Below are positions 25,355-35,157 of a stretch of 49,234 nucleotides of DNA, in pieces. A program made the position numbers and the translations under genes. The stretch's first letter is position 1; each line of letters begins with the position of its first letter. The notes under the pieces are model-generated. The model saw nothing but the letters and a program-made list of their open reading frames with translations. It did not search any database and had not been told where the DNA came from. This stretch comes from Anaerobutyricum hallii DSM 3353. GTDB taxonomy: Bacteria; Bacillota; Clostridia; Lachnospirales; Lachnospiraceae. Where the stretch lies: contig NZ_ACEP01000053.1 in assembly GCF_000173975.1 (NCBI RefSeq), forward strand, positions 1 to 49,234. The letters are read 5' to 3'.

Positions 25355-27373
25355 ATGTGGAAAAAAACAACCGCTGTGTTAATGATTTGTATACTTTGCA
25401 TAAGTTTTTCTTTTCCTGTAAGTAATGCAGCAGAAATATCAGGCACAGCAAGTGATGTTACAAATTACAAGCAGATATCCAGTCTGGTATCCGATACATG
25501 GGAAAGCGATTATTTTGAAAAGATGATTATTTCGCCAGGTTCTGATTCGATGGAAAAGGACGGAGAGCAGGAGAGTGTCTCAGATGAATTTAACGTCAGT
25601 GTCTCTAAGGCAAAGGAGATAACGAAAACCGAGAATTCTATGGACAGCTATCTTGACAGGCAGGATGGAATTTATGAAGTAGAGAAGAATGATGACGGTG
25701 ATCTGGAAGTGACAGCACCGTATCAGACAAAGAGAATTATTGTAGAGAATGATAATGTAGAAGATACATATGGCGCAAGCCATGTTTATGTAAATAAAGC
25801 GGATGGCGAGACTATTTTGCAGTATGATGCAGAAGAAGATACAGAGTCTGCCTTTGAGGCATTAAAGCAGACCTATGGACCGTCACAATGTTATTTAGAT
25901 AAGGTTGTTTCTTTAGATGAGACAGCTATGGGACTTCCTCTTTCTCAGGAGATTGTGGATGGTGTGGATAGCTATTCCTGGGGTAATGACTATATGGGAA
26001 TGAGTAAGCTCAAAAAGGAAGCGGCATCTTATGGGTATACACGCAAAGTTACCGTTGCGATTGTCGATACCGGAATTAATACTTCAAACAGGATGTTTAA
26101 AGGCCGGACAATTTCTTCGCAAAGTTATAACTTTTTCAATGGAAATAAAAATGTAACAGATGTTTTTGGACATGGTACACATGTAAGCGGCATTATTGTT
26201 GATGCCACTCCTGCAAATGTCAGTCTTTTAGTATTACGGGTTGCAAACAGTAAAGGGCAGTCTTCTATGCTTACGATAAAGACAGCGCTGCAATATGCCA
26301 TTGCCAAAAAGTCTGATGTAATTAATTTAAGCATGGGATTTATTGATGCGAATGCAGATTTATATAATTATCTTGATTCCACGATTGATAAGGCGTATGA
26401 GAAGGGAATTCCAATTTCCTGTGCGGCAGGTAATCAGGAAACAGGCGGCATAGATGTCCGTTATTGTTATCCGGCAAATTATAGTAAGACGATTGCTGTG
26501 TCTGCAATTGATTCCAGCGGACGGTTAGCAAACTATTCAAATAGAGGCAATGGAATAGACTTTGCAGCTCCGGGAACAGGAATTATCAGTGCGGATTATA
26601 AGGGAAATTTGACTTTGCGTGCTATGTCAGGTACTTCTATGGCAGCTCCGCATATTACTGCGGCAATTGCATATTTAAAGATGATGCAGCCTAATTTATC
26701 AGTGAAGGGTGTCTGCAGGGAACTTGAACTATACTGTAGGAATCTTGGTGCCAAAAAGTACTATGGCAGGGGATGCCCGATTCTGACGAATTTATTTAAA
26801 AAGGGCATTACGAATAAAAAGTATATCGTAATCTTAAAGCCAACGCTGAGTTCTGTATCAAATAAAGGCAGTGGAATAAAGGTTACATGGAAGAAAGCTA
26901 CAGGAGCTGCATCTTATTATGTGTATCGAAGAACGAATAATGGAGCCTGGAAACGGAGAGCAGTACTCTCTGCTTCTTCTAATTCTTACATAGATAGAAA
27001 TGTAAAACAGGGAAAGAAGTATACTTATAAAGTACGGGCCTATAATAATGGAATATTCGGAAGGTTCAGTTCTGAAAAAAAGGTATATCGATTAAAGACG
27101 CTTACGAATATCCGGGTAAAAAATACTTCTGGAAGACGGGCAGCCGTGTTGTGGAAGAAAAAGACATACGCAACAACTTATCAGGTAAAATATGCAGCCA
27201 ATCCGTCTTTTAATAAGGCAAGAAAAGTTTCGGCAAATAAAAAGAACAGCCGTTTAACAACAAAGAAGTTAAAGAAAAAGACATACTATTTCCAGATTCG
27301 TTACAGCTACAAAAAAGGCGGTGTAAAAAGCTGGTCTGCCTGGTCTAAGGTGAAGAAAATAAAAATTCGTTAG
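25355..27373 (+). CDS. secreted subtilisin-like serine protease (S8) with Fn3-like domains
   Basis: A 672-residue exported protease. A signal peptide spans about residues 1-25 (MWKKTTAVLMICILCISFSF), followed by a propeptide of about 180 residues. The catalytic domain has Asp238 in VAIVDTGIN, His273 in GHGTHVSG, oxyanion Asn360 in CAAGN and Ser428 in MSGTSMAAPH, so all four residues are present. Two basic Fn3-like repeats follow at about 490-672 (WKKATGAASYYVYRR and YKVRAYNNG, then YATTYQVKYA). I choose ATG 25355, 9 bp after GGAGG; the GTG at 25346 lies too close to that site. It follows dus by 20 bp and may be in the same transcript. The tail resembles that of the C69 dipeptidase, suggesting the same surface-attachment mode. 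Confidence 0.92.
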   Translation: MWKKTTAVLMICILCISFSFPVSNAAEISGTASDVTNYKQISSLVSDTWESDYFEKMIISPGSDSMEKDGEQESVSDEFNVSVSKAKEITKTENSMDSYLDRQDGIYEVEKNDDGDLEVTAPYQTKRIIVENDNVEDTYGASHVYVNKADGETILQYDAEEDTESAFEALKQTYGPSQCYLDKVVSLDETAMGLPLSQEIVDGVDSYSWGNDYMGMSKLKKEAASYGYTRKVTVAIVDTGINTSNRMFKGRTISSQSYNFFNGNKNVTDVFGHGTHVSGIIVDATPANVSLLVLRVANSKGQSSMLTIKTALQYAIAKKSDVINLSMGFIDANADLYNYLDSTIDKAYEKGIPISCAAGNQETGGIDVRYCYPANYSKTIAVSAIDSSGRLANYSNRGNGIDFAAPGTGIISADYKGNLTLRAMSGTSMAAPHITAAIAYLKMMQPNLSVKGVCRELELYCRNLGAKKYYGRGCPILTNLFKKGITNKKYIVILKPTLSSVSNKGSGIKVTWKKATGAASYYVYRRTNNGAWKRRAVLSASSNSYIDRNVKQGKKYTYKVRAYNNGIFGRFSSEKKVYRLKTLTNIRVKNTSGRRAAVLWKKKTYATTYQVKYAANPSFNKARKVSANKKNSRLTTKKLKKKTYYFQIRYSYKKGGVKSWSAWSKVKKIKIR

Positions 27374-27423
27374 AATTAAAAATGTAATAAAAATAGAAAA
27401 CATTACAGAAAGAGAATCAAACC

Positions 27424-28062
27424 ATGAATACGGAAAAAGAACAAAAAGAAATAGAAGAAAAATGGCAGACTGAGCGCTTAGAAAAGCAGATAAACTTTAT
27501 CCGCGAAATGGATAAGGAGAAGTTTATCGGGAGACAGACATATTTATCCGATGGAAAGCGCAAAGAAAATGATGCCGAACACGCATGGCATCTGGCATTA
27601 ATGACCTTGCTTTTATCAGAATACGCGAATGAAAAAATAGATACCTTAAAAACGATGACTATGGTGTTATTCCATGATGTAGTAGAAATTGATGCGGGGG
27701 ACACATACGCTTACGATGAAGAAGGGAAAAAGACACAGGCCCAAAGAGAACAAAAAGCCGCAGAAAGACTTTATGGCCTGCTGCCAGAAGACCAGGGAGC
27801 AAAATTAAAAGCTATCTGGGAAGAATTTGAGGCCAAAAACACACCGGAATCCCGCTTTGCCCACACAATGGATAACCTTCAGCCAGTTATTTTGAATGCG
27901 TCCACAGACGGAAAGGCATGGAAAGAACATCAAGTACGCCTAAGCCAGTTTATGGGCCGACAGGAAGATACGCCAAAGGGCTCCGAAACACTTTGGAGAT
28001 ATGAATGGGAAAAACTCGTAAAACCATTTTTAGAAAATGGAACAATTAGGGGGGATGAATAA
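27424..28062 (+). CDS. HD-domain hydrolase (YfbR/HDDC2-like)
   Basis: A 212-residue protein of the HD superfamily. The metal ligands are visible as His in NDAEHAWHLAL, the HD pair in VLFHDVVEIDAGDTYAYDE, and a downstream Asp in FAHTMDNLQPVILN. Members related to YfbR are 5'-deoxynucleotidases, and the DAGD segment fits that group, but substrate specificity cannot be read by eye. The gene begins 50 bp after the protease gene and ends just before hairpin element E. Its other neighbour, the antiporter gene, is convergent, 680 bp away. Confidence 0.85.
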   Translation: MNTEKEQKEIEEKWQTERLEKQINFIREMDKEKFIGRQTYLSDGKRKENDAEHAWHLALMTLLLSEYANEKIDTLKTMTMVLFHDVVEIDAGDTYAYDEEGKKTQAQREQKAAERLYGLLPEDQGAKLKAIWEEFEAKNTPESRFAHTMDNLQPVILNASTDGKAWKEHQVRLSQFMGRQEDTPKGSETLWRYEWEKLVKPFLENGTIRGDE

Positions 28063-28081
28063 TTCTGTTCAATGGACAAGG

Positions 28082-28218
28082 AGACGAAACCGAGAACCCC
28101 AATAGCATCCTATCTGTGACTTTCGTCGCTGCAGGCTGAATGTTCGCTTACACGCTCGCATCCAGCCTTTGCTCCCAGGCCACAGATAGGATGCTATTGG
28201 GGTTCTCGGTTTCTGTCT
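28082..28218. repeat. hairpin element copy E
   Basis: Orientation 1. The left arm AAACCGAGAACCCCAATAGC pairs perfectly with GCTATTGGGGTTCTCGGTTT. The inner helix is AGGCTGAATG with CATCCAGCCT, a T-to-C and A-to-G compensatory pair relative to copy B. It also replaces ATATTTGTG by ATCTGTG, matched on the other side as CACAGAT. It lies in the convergent gap after the HD gene. Confidence 0.95.
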
Positions 28219-28506
28219 TTGGCAGGATTGAAAGGGATTTTTCTATGGTGTTGCAGTTATGAAAAATTTTTCGGGTGCGTTATCTATGGATAGATTGAAT
28301 GGAAGCTTTCTATGGGATTGCGTTGGTTGAATTATTCAACAATTTTCATACAGATTGAGACTTCACTTCAAATCAATCAAAAGATATGTGAGTTTTCCCT
28401 TTATAAGTATATGTGCCTGATTTGTGGAGCCAAAGACAGAAAATAAAGCCAAATTTATTTTCTTTGCCTTTGATATAGGATTTTCGTAAAATAAAATGTG
28501 TGGGGG

Positions 28507-28735
28507 AAAATTCAGGTGTGAGTTTATTCAAAGACTGAATGAAAAAAGAACCTTTCGATACTATAATTTTTGACTTTTGCGCTATGGAATTTTGACTGTA
28601 AGTCCTGCGAGCTCGTTTTCGAGCAGGACTTGTTTTATCAGGCAAAATGGAATGTTTAGCGCAATTGAAAAAATTATAGTATCGAAAGGTTCTTTTTTGC
28701 AGTACACTTTGCAATTGATATAACACCTGAATTTT
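28507..28735. repeat. 229-bp palindromic element of a second family
   Basis: Nested inverted repeats share one centre. AAAATTCAGGTGT (28507) pairs with ACACCTGAATTTT (28723). A 30-bp arm starting AAAAAAGAACCTTTCGATAC (28542-28571) pairs perfectly with 28669-28698. A central hairpin AGTCCTGC to GCAGGACT lies at 28601-28630. There is no coding capacity. It sits in the convergent gap and could be a MITE, a bidirectional terminator or a structured RNA. I see no second copy in this window. Confidence 0.8.
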
Positions 28736-28741
28736 CTCTAT

Positions 28742-30172
28742 TTACAGGAAGAAAATCAGCATATCAATCAAAAATACTGGTATCAGGCAGCTTAGTGACC
28801 AGAGCATATATCCAAAGAAAGATGGCATTTTAATACCGTTCTCCTCTGCGATGGAGCGTACCATAAAGTTCGGAGCGTTACCGATATAGGTATTAGCGCC
28901 CATGAATACGGCACCGCAGGAAATCGCCATCAGAATTGTCTGTGGTATAAAGCTGGTCAGTGTCTGTATACCGGAGCTAAATCCTAAGGAGGCTGCAGTT
29001 GTGAAGAATACCAGGTAAGTCGGTGTGTTATCAAGGAAGCTTGATAATGCTCCGGTTATCCAGAAGAACTGCCAGGGTTCAGTCAGTCCAAGACTGGAAC
29101 CCCGGGCTTTTAAAATAAGGAGTGCCGGAATCATCGTAATAAAGATACCGATGAAAAGAATGGCAACTTCCTGAATCGCATCCCAGGTAAAATGGTTGCT
29201 GCTGCGAACTTCCTTTTTGGTTGTCTTAAAGGAAAGATAAGCAGAAGCAAGAATCATCGCAATTTCGATAATGGAAGCATAGGATAAAGTTACACCCATT
29301 ATAGTAAGTCCTTCGCTGAAAACAGGGAAGGTTGTTGGAAGTACTCCGCTTAAAATAACACCTGCAACGATGATAAGAAGAAAGAGAATGTTGTGTGCTC
29401 CGTCTAAATGAAGCTTTACTCTGTTTTCTTCTGTTTTCATTTCCGGGCGGAAACCGGCAGCAATGTCTTTTTTATATGCCCTTGTATCAATAAGGAAGAA
29501 CAAGGTCAGTAAAATAATGACATTAATAATCATTACAGGGAGAAGATGGAGACTCCAGAAAAAGTCAACACCGTTCATAAATCCCATCAAAAGTGGCGGG
29601 TCACCTACAGGGGTAAGACAGCCACCAATATTTGAAATGAGGAAAATGAAAAATACCATAATCTGTACTTTACGCTGACGCCATTTATTTGCTCGGATAA
29701 TTGGACGAATCATCAGCATACTTGCTCCGGTTGTACCAATCCAGCTTGAAAGTAACGTTCCGATAAGGAGAAGTACAACATTAACCTTTGGATTGCCGGC
29801 CAAATCGCCCTGAAGACTGATATTACCTGCAACACAGAAAAGACCAAATAAAAGGACAATAAAAGTGAGATAATCGCCCAGTGTAACCTCTATCAGATGT
29901 TCTAAAGCGACATGCCCTCCAAAAGCGATGGCAAAAGGAATGAGGAACAGCAAAGACCAGAAGGCAACGACCCAGGGCTTATGTTTTTCCCACCATTCTT
30001 CCTTTATCAAAGGGAAAATCGCAATACTTAAAAGCATACCAGCAAAAGGAATACAACTCCATATAGGAAGGGTGTTTCCGAGTGCAGTATCGGAAAGACC
30101 ACTTTCAGCAGCAAATACATGCAGAGGACTAAACAGCAAAAAAGCCGACAGTCCGATTAATAGTTTTTTCAT
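28742..30172 (-). CDS. NhaD-type sodium/proton antiporter family protein
   Basis: A 476-residue polytopic membrane protein of the ion-transporter superfamily (NhaD/ArsB/CitM). An N-terminal signal-like segment is followed by LPIWSCIPFAGMLLSIAIFP, typical of the NhaD-like group, and about 11-12 further hydrophobic helices. Conserved-looking stretches include NIGGCLTPVGDPPLLMGF and SSFLDNTPTYLVFF, which match the helix-break motifs of this superfamily (GG.L.P.GDP and DN.P). Ion specificity is inferred; citrate- or arsenite-type substrates are less likely. GGGAGG precedes the start on the minus strand and TATAAT lies at 30210-30215 (complement). It is a single-gene transcript. Confidence 0.85.
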   Translation of the reverse strand: MKKLLIGLSAFLLFSPLHVFAAESGLSDTALGNTLPIWSCIPFAGMLLSIAIFPLIKEEWWEKHKPWVVAFWSLLFLIPFAIAFGGHVALEHLIEVTLGDYLTFIVLLFGLFCVAGNISLQGDLAGNPKVNVVLLLIGTLLSSWIGTTGASMLMIRPIIRANKWRQRKVQIMVFFIFLISNIGGCLTPVGDPPLLMGFMNGVDFFWSLHLLPVMIINVIILLTLFFLIDTRAYKKDIAAGFRPEMKTEENRVKLHLDGAHNILFLLIIVAGVILSGVLPTTFPVFSEGLTIMGVTLSYASIIEIAMILASAYLSFKTTKKEVRSSNHFTWDAIQEVAILFIGIFITMIPALLILKARGSSLGLTEPWQFFWITGALSSFLDNTPTYLVFFTTAASLGFSSGIQTLTSFIPQTILMAISCGAVFMGANTYIGNAPNFMVRSIAEENGIKMPSFFGYMLWSLSCLIPVFLIDMLIFFL

Positions 30173-30390
30173 TTGTTAAACCTCCCGTATGTTGGTTTTG
30201 TATTTTTTTATTATAGGCGAAAGTCAGAAGGCAGAATTCACCAACGTAATAAAATAACTAAACTCATACTAAGACGAAGGCATTTCCTTGTCAAAGGACA
30301 AAGATAGTGATTTGTCTAAAATGGCGGAAAAAATTATAAAAAAACCAAGAATTTTATGTAAAATAAATTAAGAAAAAGCTTTTCTATCTG

Positions 30391-30419
30391 TTTAAAAATA
30401 ATACGATGTTTGCTATAAT
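30391..30419 (+). promoter_or_regulatory. promoter for the 30.4-36 kb operon
   Basis: TTTAAA at 30391-30396 and TGCTATAAT (extended -10, hexamer 30414-30419) are separated by 17 bp. It lies 28 bp before the chosen start, giving a very short leader. Confidence 0.65.
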
Positions 30420-30446
30420 ATGTCATATCATGGAAAAGGGAAGGAC

Positions 30447-33400
30447 ATGGACGTGAAAGAAGAAATTAGTACAATAAAACAGATAAATAGTGAAGCTACG
30501 CCGATAGTAAGTCTTTCCGTTACGAATCTGGATATCGAGGTGGAGGAAGGGAAAGTTTATAAGGACTCTTTTTTCATCGAGAGTGAGAATAAAGTTCCGA
30601 TAGAAGGATATGTCTGTACAACCAGCGATAAGGTGGAGACAGAGGCTGAACGGTTAGAGGGAACCCGGCAGGAGATTCCTTTTTATTTTAAAGGGAAACT
30701 GGCTACTGCGGGGAATACTTTTGAGGGAGATATTGTCTTAATAACGAACGGCGGAGAGTATAATATTCCGTACTGTGTTAAGGTAATTCATAAGTTTGTG
30801 GAAAGTTCGGGTGGACGTATCTCTACAATGGAAGAGTTTGTACAGATTTATGAGAATAATAGAAAAGAAGCAGTAGATATATTTTTCCTGCCGAATTTTG
30901 AAGAAGTGTTTCTTCAGGGAAAGCCAGAACAAAAGGAGCTGTATCACAGCCTGATGAAGAGTCGTTCTAAAAGCCTTATTCTGGAAGAATTTCTGACCGC
31001 TGCCGGTTATAAGAATACTTCATTTCTTGATGTATCACAGGATAAGCTGGTTTTAGAAGAAGAGGATAGCAGCGCACAGCTTGAATTACTTCTTACACAG
31101 CCAGGATATGTTGAGGGAAGTATCTACAGTGAAAAGGGTCAGATTCAGATTTCAAGGGAACGTTTTTCCAGTGATGATTTTACAGATGGGAAGCTGCTTT
31201 TTAATGTTGAGAAGAAGCAGAACCTTTTAAATGGCAGTGATATCATTCATATTGATACCGTTCGTCAGGATATTGAGATTTCTGTAGAATGGTGGGCGAA
31301 GCAGACAGCTTTGACTAAGGAAAAGGAGAAGAAGTTATACCTTAAGAAAAAGAGAGCACAGTTAATGCATAACTATCTGTATTTCCGAACAGGAAGTATT
31401 GCATTTGAAGATTTTGCAGAAGATTCCGGGCATGTATTAGAAGAATTGTCACGATATACAGAGGATAATGAGTGGAAGCTTTACCGAATGCATTTCTTCT
31501 TAATGGAAGAGCGAAAAGAAGAGGGGAAGGAACTGTTAGAACTCTTAGAAACTATTTCTCAAAGAGACGAATTTACGCCATTAGAAGCGAATTACTTTTT
31601 ATATTTAAAGGCAATGTATTACAGAACACCGGAGGCAATCAGCAAAGCAGTATCTACGATAAGGGAGTTTTATGAGTTGTCAGAATATAAGGCAGAAGCT
31701 TTGTGGATGCTTATTTATCTTGATAGAGAGTATGTGTATAACAAGCGTCTCCAATATGATACAATCCGTCAGTTGTTTGAAGAGGGGAATAACAGCAGTC
31801 TTTTATATTTTGAAGCCTGTGATATTTTGAATGAGAACCCGAATTATATGGAAGAACTCGGGAAGTTTGAGATAAGTATTTTCCGCTGGGGTGTGCGGTA
31901 TGGATATATTTCTTTATCATTATCCTACCAGTTTGCGCGTCTTGCCTTAAAGGCCAAATACTACAATAAGTCTATTTATTATATTGCGGAGAAACTGTAT
32001 GGAGTAGAGCCGGATGAGCAGTTTTTACAGGTGATTTGTTCTCTTCTTATTAAGGGGAATCGTACAGGTAAGGAATATCATGAATATTTCAGACTTGCGG
32101 TAGAGGCCAATTTAAAGATTATTGGTTTGAATGAATTCTTTATCCGCAGTATGGATTTTGAGACGTATGATCTTATTCCACAGAGAGTTTTGATCTATTT
32201 TACATACAGCAACAGTTTAGATTATTTAGAGAAGGCATATTTATATAGCAACGTGCTTCGCAATAAAGAAAAGTATGAGGAAGTATATGGAGCTTACTAT
32301 TCTAAGATGCTCCCGTTTATAGAAGAACAGCTTTTAAAAGGAAGAATTAATGAACACCTGGCTTACTTATATACCTGTTTCCAAAAGGAAGTACTGGAGA
32401 AACCAGATAACTGGAAAGCTGTCTGTGATATTTTATTCTACCATAAATTAATCTGCACGAATCCACATATTATTGGGGTGTATGTTTCCTGTCCAGAGCT
32501 TGGAACGGAGAAGTATTATCCACTTTCCGGCGGAACGGGCGGGGTAGAGATTTACAACGACAGGGCAGTACTTTATTTTGTAGATAATAATGAGCAGCGT
32601 TATGTGAAGGATATTAACTATCAGTTAAGGGAGTTTTTATCTCCACAGCAGTTTGAGGAAGAGTGGATACGCAGGAATTTATCCAATAGAAAGATTCTTC
32701 TTATGGAATCTGGCAAAATGGAAGAGAATATAAAAGAGCAGACTCTTCCAGTATTGCAGAGAATTGTATTTAATGATGATTTTACACGGTGGATGCAGGT
32801 GGAAGCCGTAGAAAAGATGCTTGTCTATTATGAGAATCATCAGGATAAGCGGAACCTGGCAAGATGGCTTGGCAAGATTGACTATTCGAATATTTCTACA
32901 GAATTCAGAAAGACATTGATGGATTACTATATGGAAGTAGGAATGATGGAAGATGCTTTCTTTGGAATCGAGCTTTATGGATGCGATATTATGGGTGCGG
33001 CAAAGATTTTGCGTCTGGCATCATTTGGAGCACAGTGCTATCAGGGAAAAGATGATGAAGCAACCCTTTCTTTGGCTTATGCGGCATTTATCCGTAAAAA
33101 ATGCAATAAAGATACGCTTACCTATCTGATGAAGCATTTTAAGGGAGAGACAGCAGCTCTGTTGGAAATCTGGGAAAGAAGCAAGCGATTTGGGCTTGAA
33201 ACAGCAGCCTTTGAACGAAGAATACTTGAGCAGGTAATGTTTACTGGCAATGATACAGAGGGCGTATTTCCTGTCTTTGAATCATTTTATGCAACCGATG
33301 AGGGTGACGAACTGATTGACCGTTATCTTGAATATGCTTCCATGAAAGAACTGGAAAGTTCAATGGAACTGAATGATTTTATGCACATGGCGATTGGTCA

Positions 33401-33953
33401 GGAAATTGTAAATGGCAGAATGGAAAACAGACATTCAAGAATTCATTTTCTGTATTATTTTGCAGGAAGAGAAGACTGGTATGATACGATAAAAGATACG
33501 GCAGTTTATATTATTAATGGATTTTTGCAGGAAGAATTTTATCTGCCAGTTTATCAGGCATATAGTCAGTGGATTACGTTCCCGATTCATTATCAGGAGA
33601 TGACATTCCTTACTTATCATGGAAGAGCGGGAAGTAATGTGATACTCCGCTACCAGATTGATGGAGAAGAATATTCTCTCAGAGAATTACATTTAGAAGA
33701 AGTACTTCCGGGAATGTATGTGTGTCACATGAACTTCTTCCAGAAAGATCATGTAAAATACCGTCTTGAATCGGATGGAAGTCCGGTAGATGAGGGGGCT
33801 GGTTTAGAGTTTGAAACTTTTGAATATGGAGACGGAGAAGAGAGTCGTTTCTTCACATTGAATCATTTAGATTCTGAGGAGTCTTCTTTGCCGGAGGTAA
33901 AGGATTGTCTTTTAAAAACTTTTTTTGCAGACCAGTATATGAAGCTTCTGTAA
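30447..33953 (+). CDS. giant uncharacterised protein (DUF5717-like)
   Basis: A 1168-residue protein with no signal peptide or membrane segment, so apparently cytoplasmic. The N-terminal ~290 residues look like two beta-sandwich modules (VSLSVTNLDIEVEEGKVYK; LLLTQPGYVEGSIYSEKGQI). The middle ~750 residues are helical and TPR/HEAT-like with many Leu/Tyr/Glu, and the last ~120 residues return to a beta-sandwich (MTFLTYHGRAGSNVILRY). The layout matches what I recall as DUF5717 proteins of Lachnospiraceae; no function is established to my knowledge. I choose ATG 30447 after AAAAGGGAAGG. It is the first gene of a three-gene operon with an actin-like ATPase and a TPR-like protein. Confidence 0.75.
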   Translation: MDVKEEISTIKQINSEATPIVSLSVTNLDIEVEEGKVYKDSFFIESENKVPIEGYVCTTSDKVETEAERLEGTRQEIPFYFKGKLATAGNTFEGDIVLITNGGEYNIPYCVKVIHKFVESSGGRISTMEEFVQIYENNRKEAVDIFFLPNFEEVFLQGKPEQKELYHSLMKSRSKSLILEEFLTAAGYKNTSFLDVSQDKLVLEEEDSSAQLELLLTQPGYVEGSIYSEKGQIQISRERFSSDDFTDGKLLFNVEKKQNLLNGSDIIHIDTVRQDIEISVEWWAKQTALTKEKEKKLYLKKKRAQLMHNYLYFRTGSIAFEDFAEDSGHVLEELSRYTEDNEWKLYRMHFFLMEERKEEGKELLELLETISQRDEFTPLEANYFLYLKAMYYRTPEAISKAVSTIREFYELSEYKAEALWMLIYLDREYVYNKRLQYDTIRQLFEEGNNSSLLYFEACDILNENPNYMEELGKFEISIFRWGVRYGYISLSLSYQFARLALKAKYYNKSIYYIAEKLYGVEPDEQFLQVICSLLIKGNRTGKEYHEYFRLAVEANLKIIGLNEFFIRSMDFETYDLIPQRVLIYFTYSNSLDYLEKAYLYSNVLRNKEKYEEVYGAYYSKMLPFIEEQLLKGRINEHLAYLYTCFQKEVLEKPDNWKAVCDILFYHKLICTNPHIIGVYVSCPELGTEKYYPLSGGTGGVEIYNDRAVLYFVDNNEQRYVKDINYQLREFLSPQQFEEEWIRRNLSNRKILLMESGKMEENIKEQTLPVLQRIVFNDDFTRWMQVEAVEKMLVYYENHQDKRNLARWLGKIDYSNISTEFRKTLMDYYMEVGMMEDAFFGIELYGCDIMGAAKILRLASFGAQCYQGKDDEATLSLAYAAFIRKKCNKDTLTYLMKHFKGETAALLEIWERSKRFGLETAAFERRILEQVMFTGNDTEGVFPVFESFYATDEGDELIDRYLEYASMKELESSMELNDFMHMAIGQEIVNGRMENRHSRIHFLYYFAGREDWYDTIKDTAVYIINGFLQEEFYLPVYQAYSQWITFPIHYQEMTFLTYHGRAGSNVILRYQIDGEEYSLRELHLEEVLPGMYVCHMNFFQKDHVKYRLESDGSPVDEGAGLEFETFEYGDGEESRFFTLNHLDSEESSLPEVKDCLLKTFFADQYMKLL

Positions 33954-33993
33954 ATAGAAAGATAAGTTAAAAAAGCAGAATGAGAGGTTTACA

Positions 33994-35097
33994 ATGGAAG
34001 AACTGGAAACAAAAAAATATGCCGGAATAGACTTAGGCCGTACTTCTGTACAGTTTAGCATATACCGTGAGGGACAGGAGGAGATGACAGAAGAAAGTTT
34101 CCTCCTGTCTGAAGAAGAACAAAAAGAATATATAGAGTCTGGGATGCGGCAGGTTGAAAGATATATGGAGACAGGAGGGCTTCGGTGGCCTGATTTTCAG
34201 GCGGTTCATTTTTCGATGGAGGATGCATCGGAGGAGAATCGGAGTAAGCTCAAATCGGCAGTGAGTGAGGAGCTTCGGAAACTGCATGGGGTGAAGGTTA
34301 TCACGCATTTCAGAGCCTTTGCAGAATATGTATTTCATCAGGAAAGAATCATGTGGGACCGAAATACGCTTTTGTTAGATTATCATGATAATCAGCTTAG
34401 TTATGTTTTGATTGACCAGATCAGACGCTCAAAGCAGAAGGCATACCGGGCATTGCAGCAAAGAATTGATTTAAATGAGTACCGCGTAGCAGAAGGAACA
34501 CCGGAGCAGGATCAGAACTTTGGCCAGATGATGAAGCGGTTCCTTGTAAAGAATCCGGCAAATATCATTTTCCTTACAGGAAGTGGATTTGAGGGAAACT
34601 GGATGAAAAAGACACTTACCTATCTGTGTGCAGGAAGAAGAGTATTTTTAGGACAGAATCTTTATGCCAATGGAGCATGTCTTTTGGGAATTCATTCGAT
34701 TGAACTGATGGATGAGGGAATGATTCTTATGGATGGGCCTGATATGGTTTACCATACTGTCGGTGTCGTTACAACAGAAGCAGGTAAGCCACAGTATGTT
34801 CCGATTACTTCAATTGGAAGAGAATGGTATAATACACATGGAAGTGTGGATATTATTCTTGATAAAAGTCAGAGAGTGGATTTCTTTTACCATAATACGA
34901 AAGAGAATGAAATTGAGGGAGCCGCCTGTGATATCAAAGGACTTCCGAAACGACCGCCAAAGACAACAAGAATCCGTATTGAAGTCAGCTTTACTTCGCA
35001 GACAGAGGGAGTGATTCTTCTCAAAGATATGGGATTTGGGGAAATGTTCCCGGCGACAGGAAAGATTATCGTCTTTCCGTTTACATTGATTTCGTGA
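33994..35097 (+). CDS. actin/Hsp70-fold ATPase-like protein (DUF5716-like)
   Basis: A 367-residue cytoplasmic protein. The opening YAGIDLGRTSVQFSIY resembles the phosphate-1 loop of the Hsp70/actin superfamily. IIFLTGSGFEGNWM at about 190 and GQNLYANGACLLG at about 225 resemble the adenosine-binding and connect-2 regions. The C-terminal ~100 residues look like a beta-sandwich (TTRIRIEVSFTSQ), which suggests an Hsp70-like domain order with a short substrate-binding-type domain. I associate this family with DUF5716; the ATPase role is inferred. It follows the giant protein by 40 bp and precedes the TPR-like protein by 60 bp, so all three are probably made together. Confidence 0.7.
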   Translation: MEELETKKYAGIDLGRTSVQFSIYREGQEEMTEESFLLSEEEQKEYIESGMRQVERYMETGGLRWPDFQAVHFSMEDASEENRSKLKSAVSEELRKLHGVKVITHFRAFAEYVFHQERIMWDRNTLLLDYHDNQLSYVLIDQIRRSKQKAYRALQQRIDLNEYRVAEGTPEQDQNFGQMMKRFLVKNPANIIFLTGSGFEGNWMKKTLTYLCAGRRVFLGQNLYANGACLLGIHSIELMDEGMILMDGPDMVYHTVGVVTTEAGKPQYVPITSIGREWYNTHGSVDIILDKSQRVDFFYHNTKENEIEGAACDIKGLPKRPPKTTRIRIEVSFTSQTEGVILLKDMGFGEMFPATGKIIVFPFTLIS

Positions 35098-35126
35098 TCT
35101 GGAGTGACTTTTTGACACGCTCCAGA
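35098..35126. repeat. small hairpin between two operon genes
   Basis: CTGGAGTG and CACGCTCCAG flank ACTTTTTGA, followed by AGAATTTT. The CACGCTC part recalls the GAGCGTGTTTGAAAAAT repeat. It might tune expression of the third gene by partial termination or mRNA stabilisation. Confidence 0.4.
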
Positions 35127-35157
35127 GAATTTTCGTAAAAAGAAAGAGGTAGAGAAG

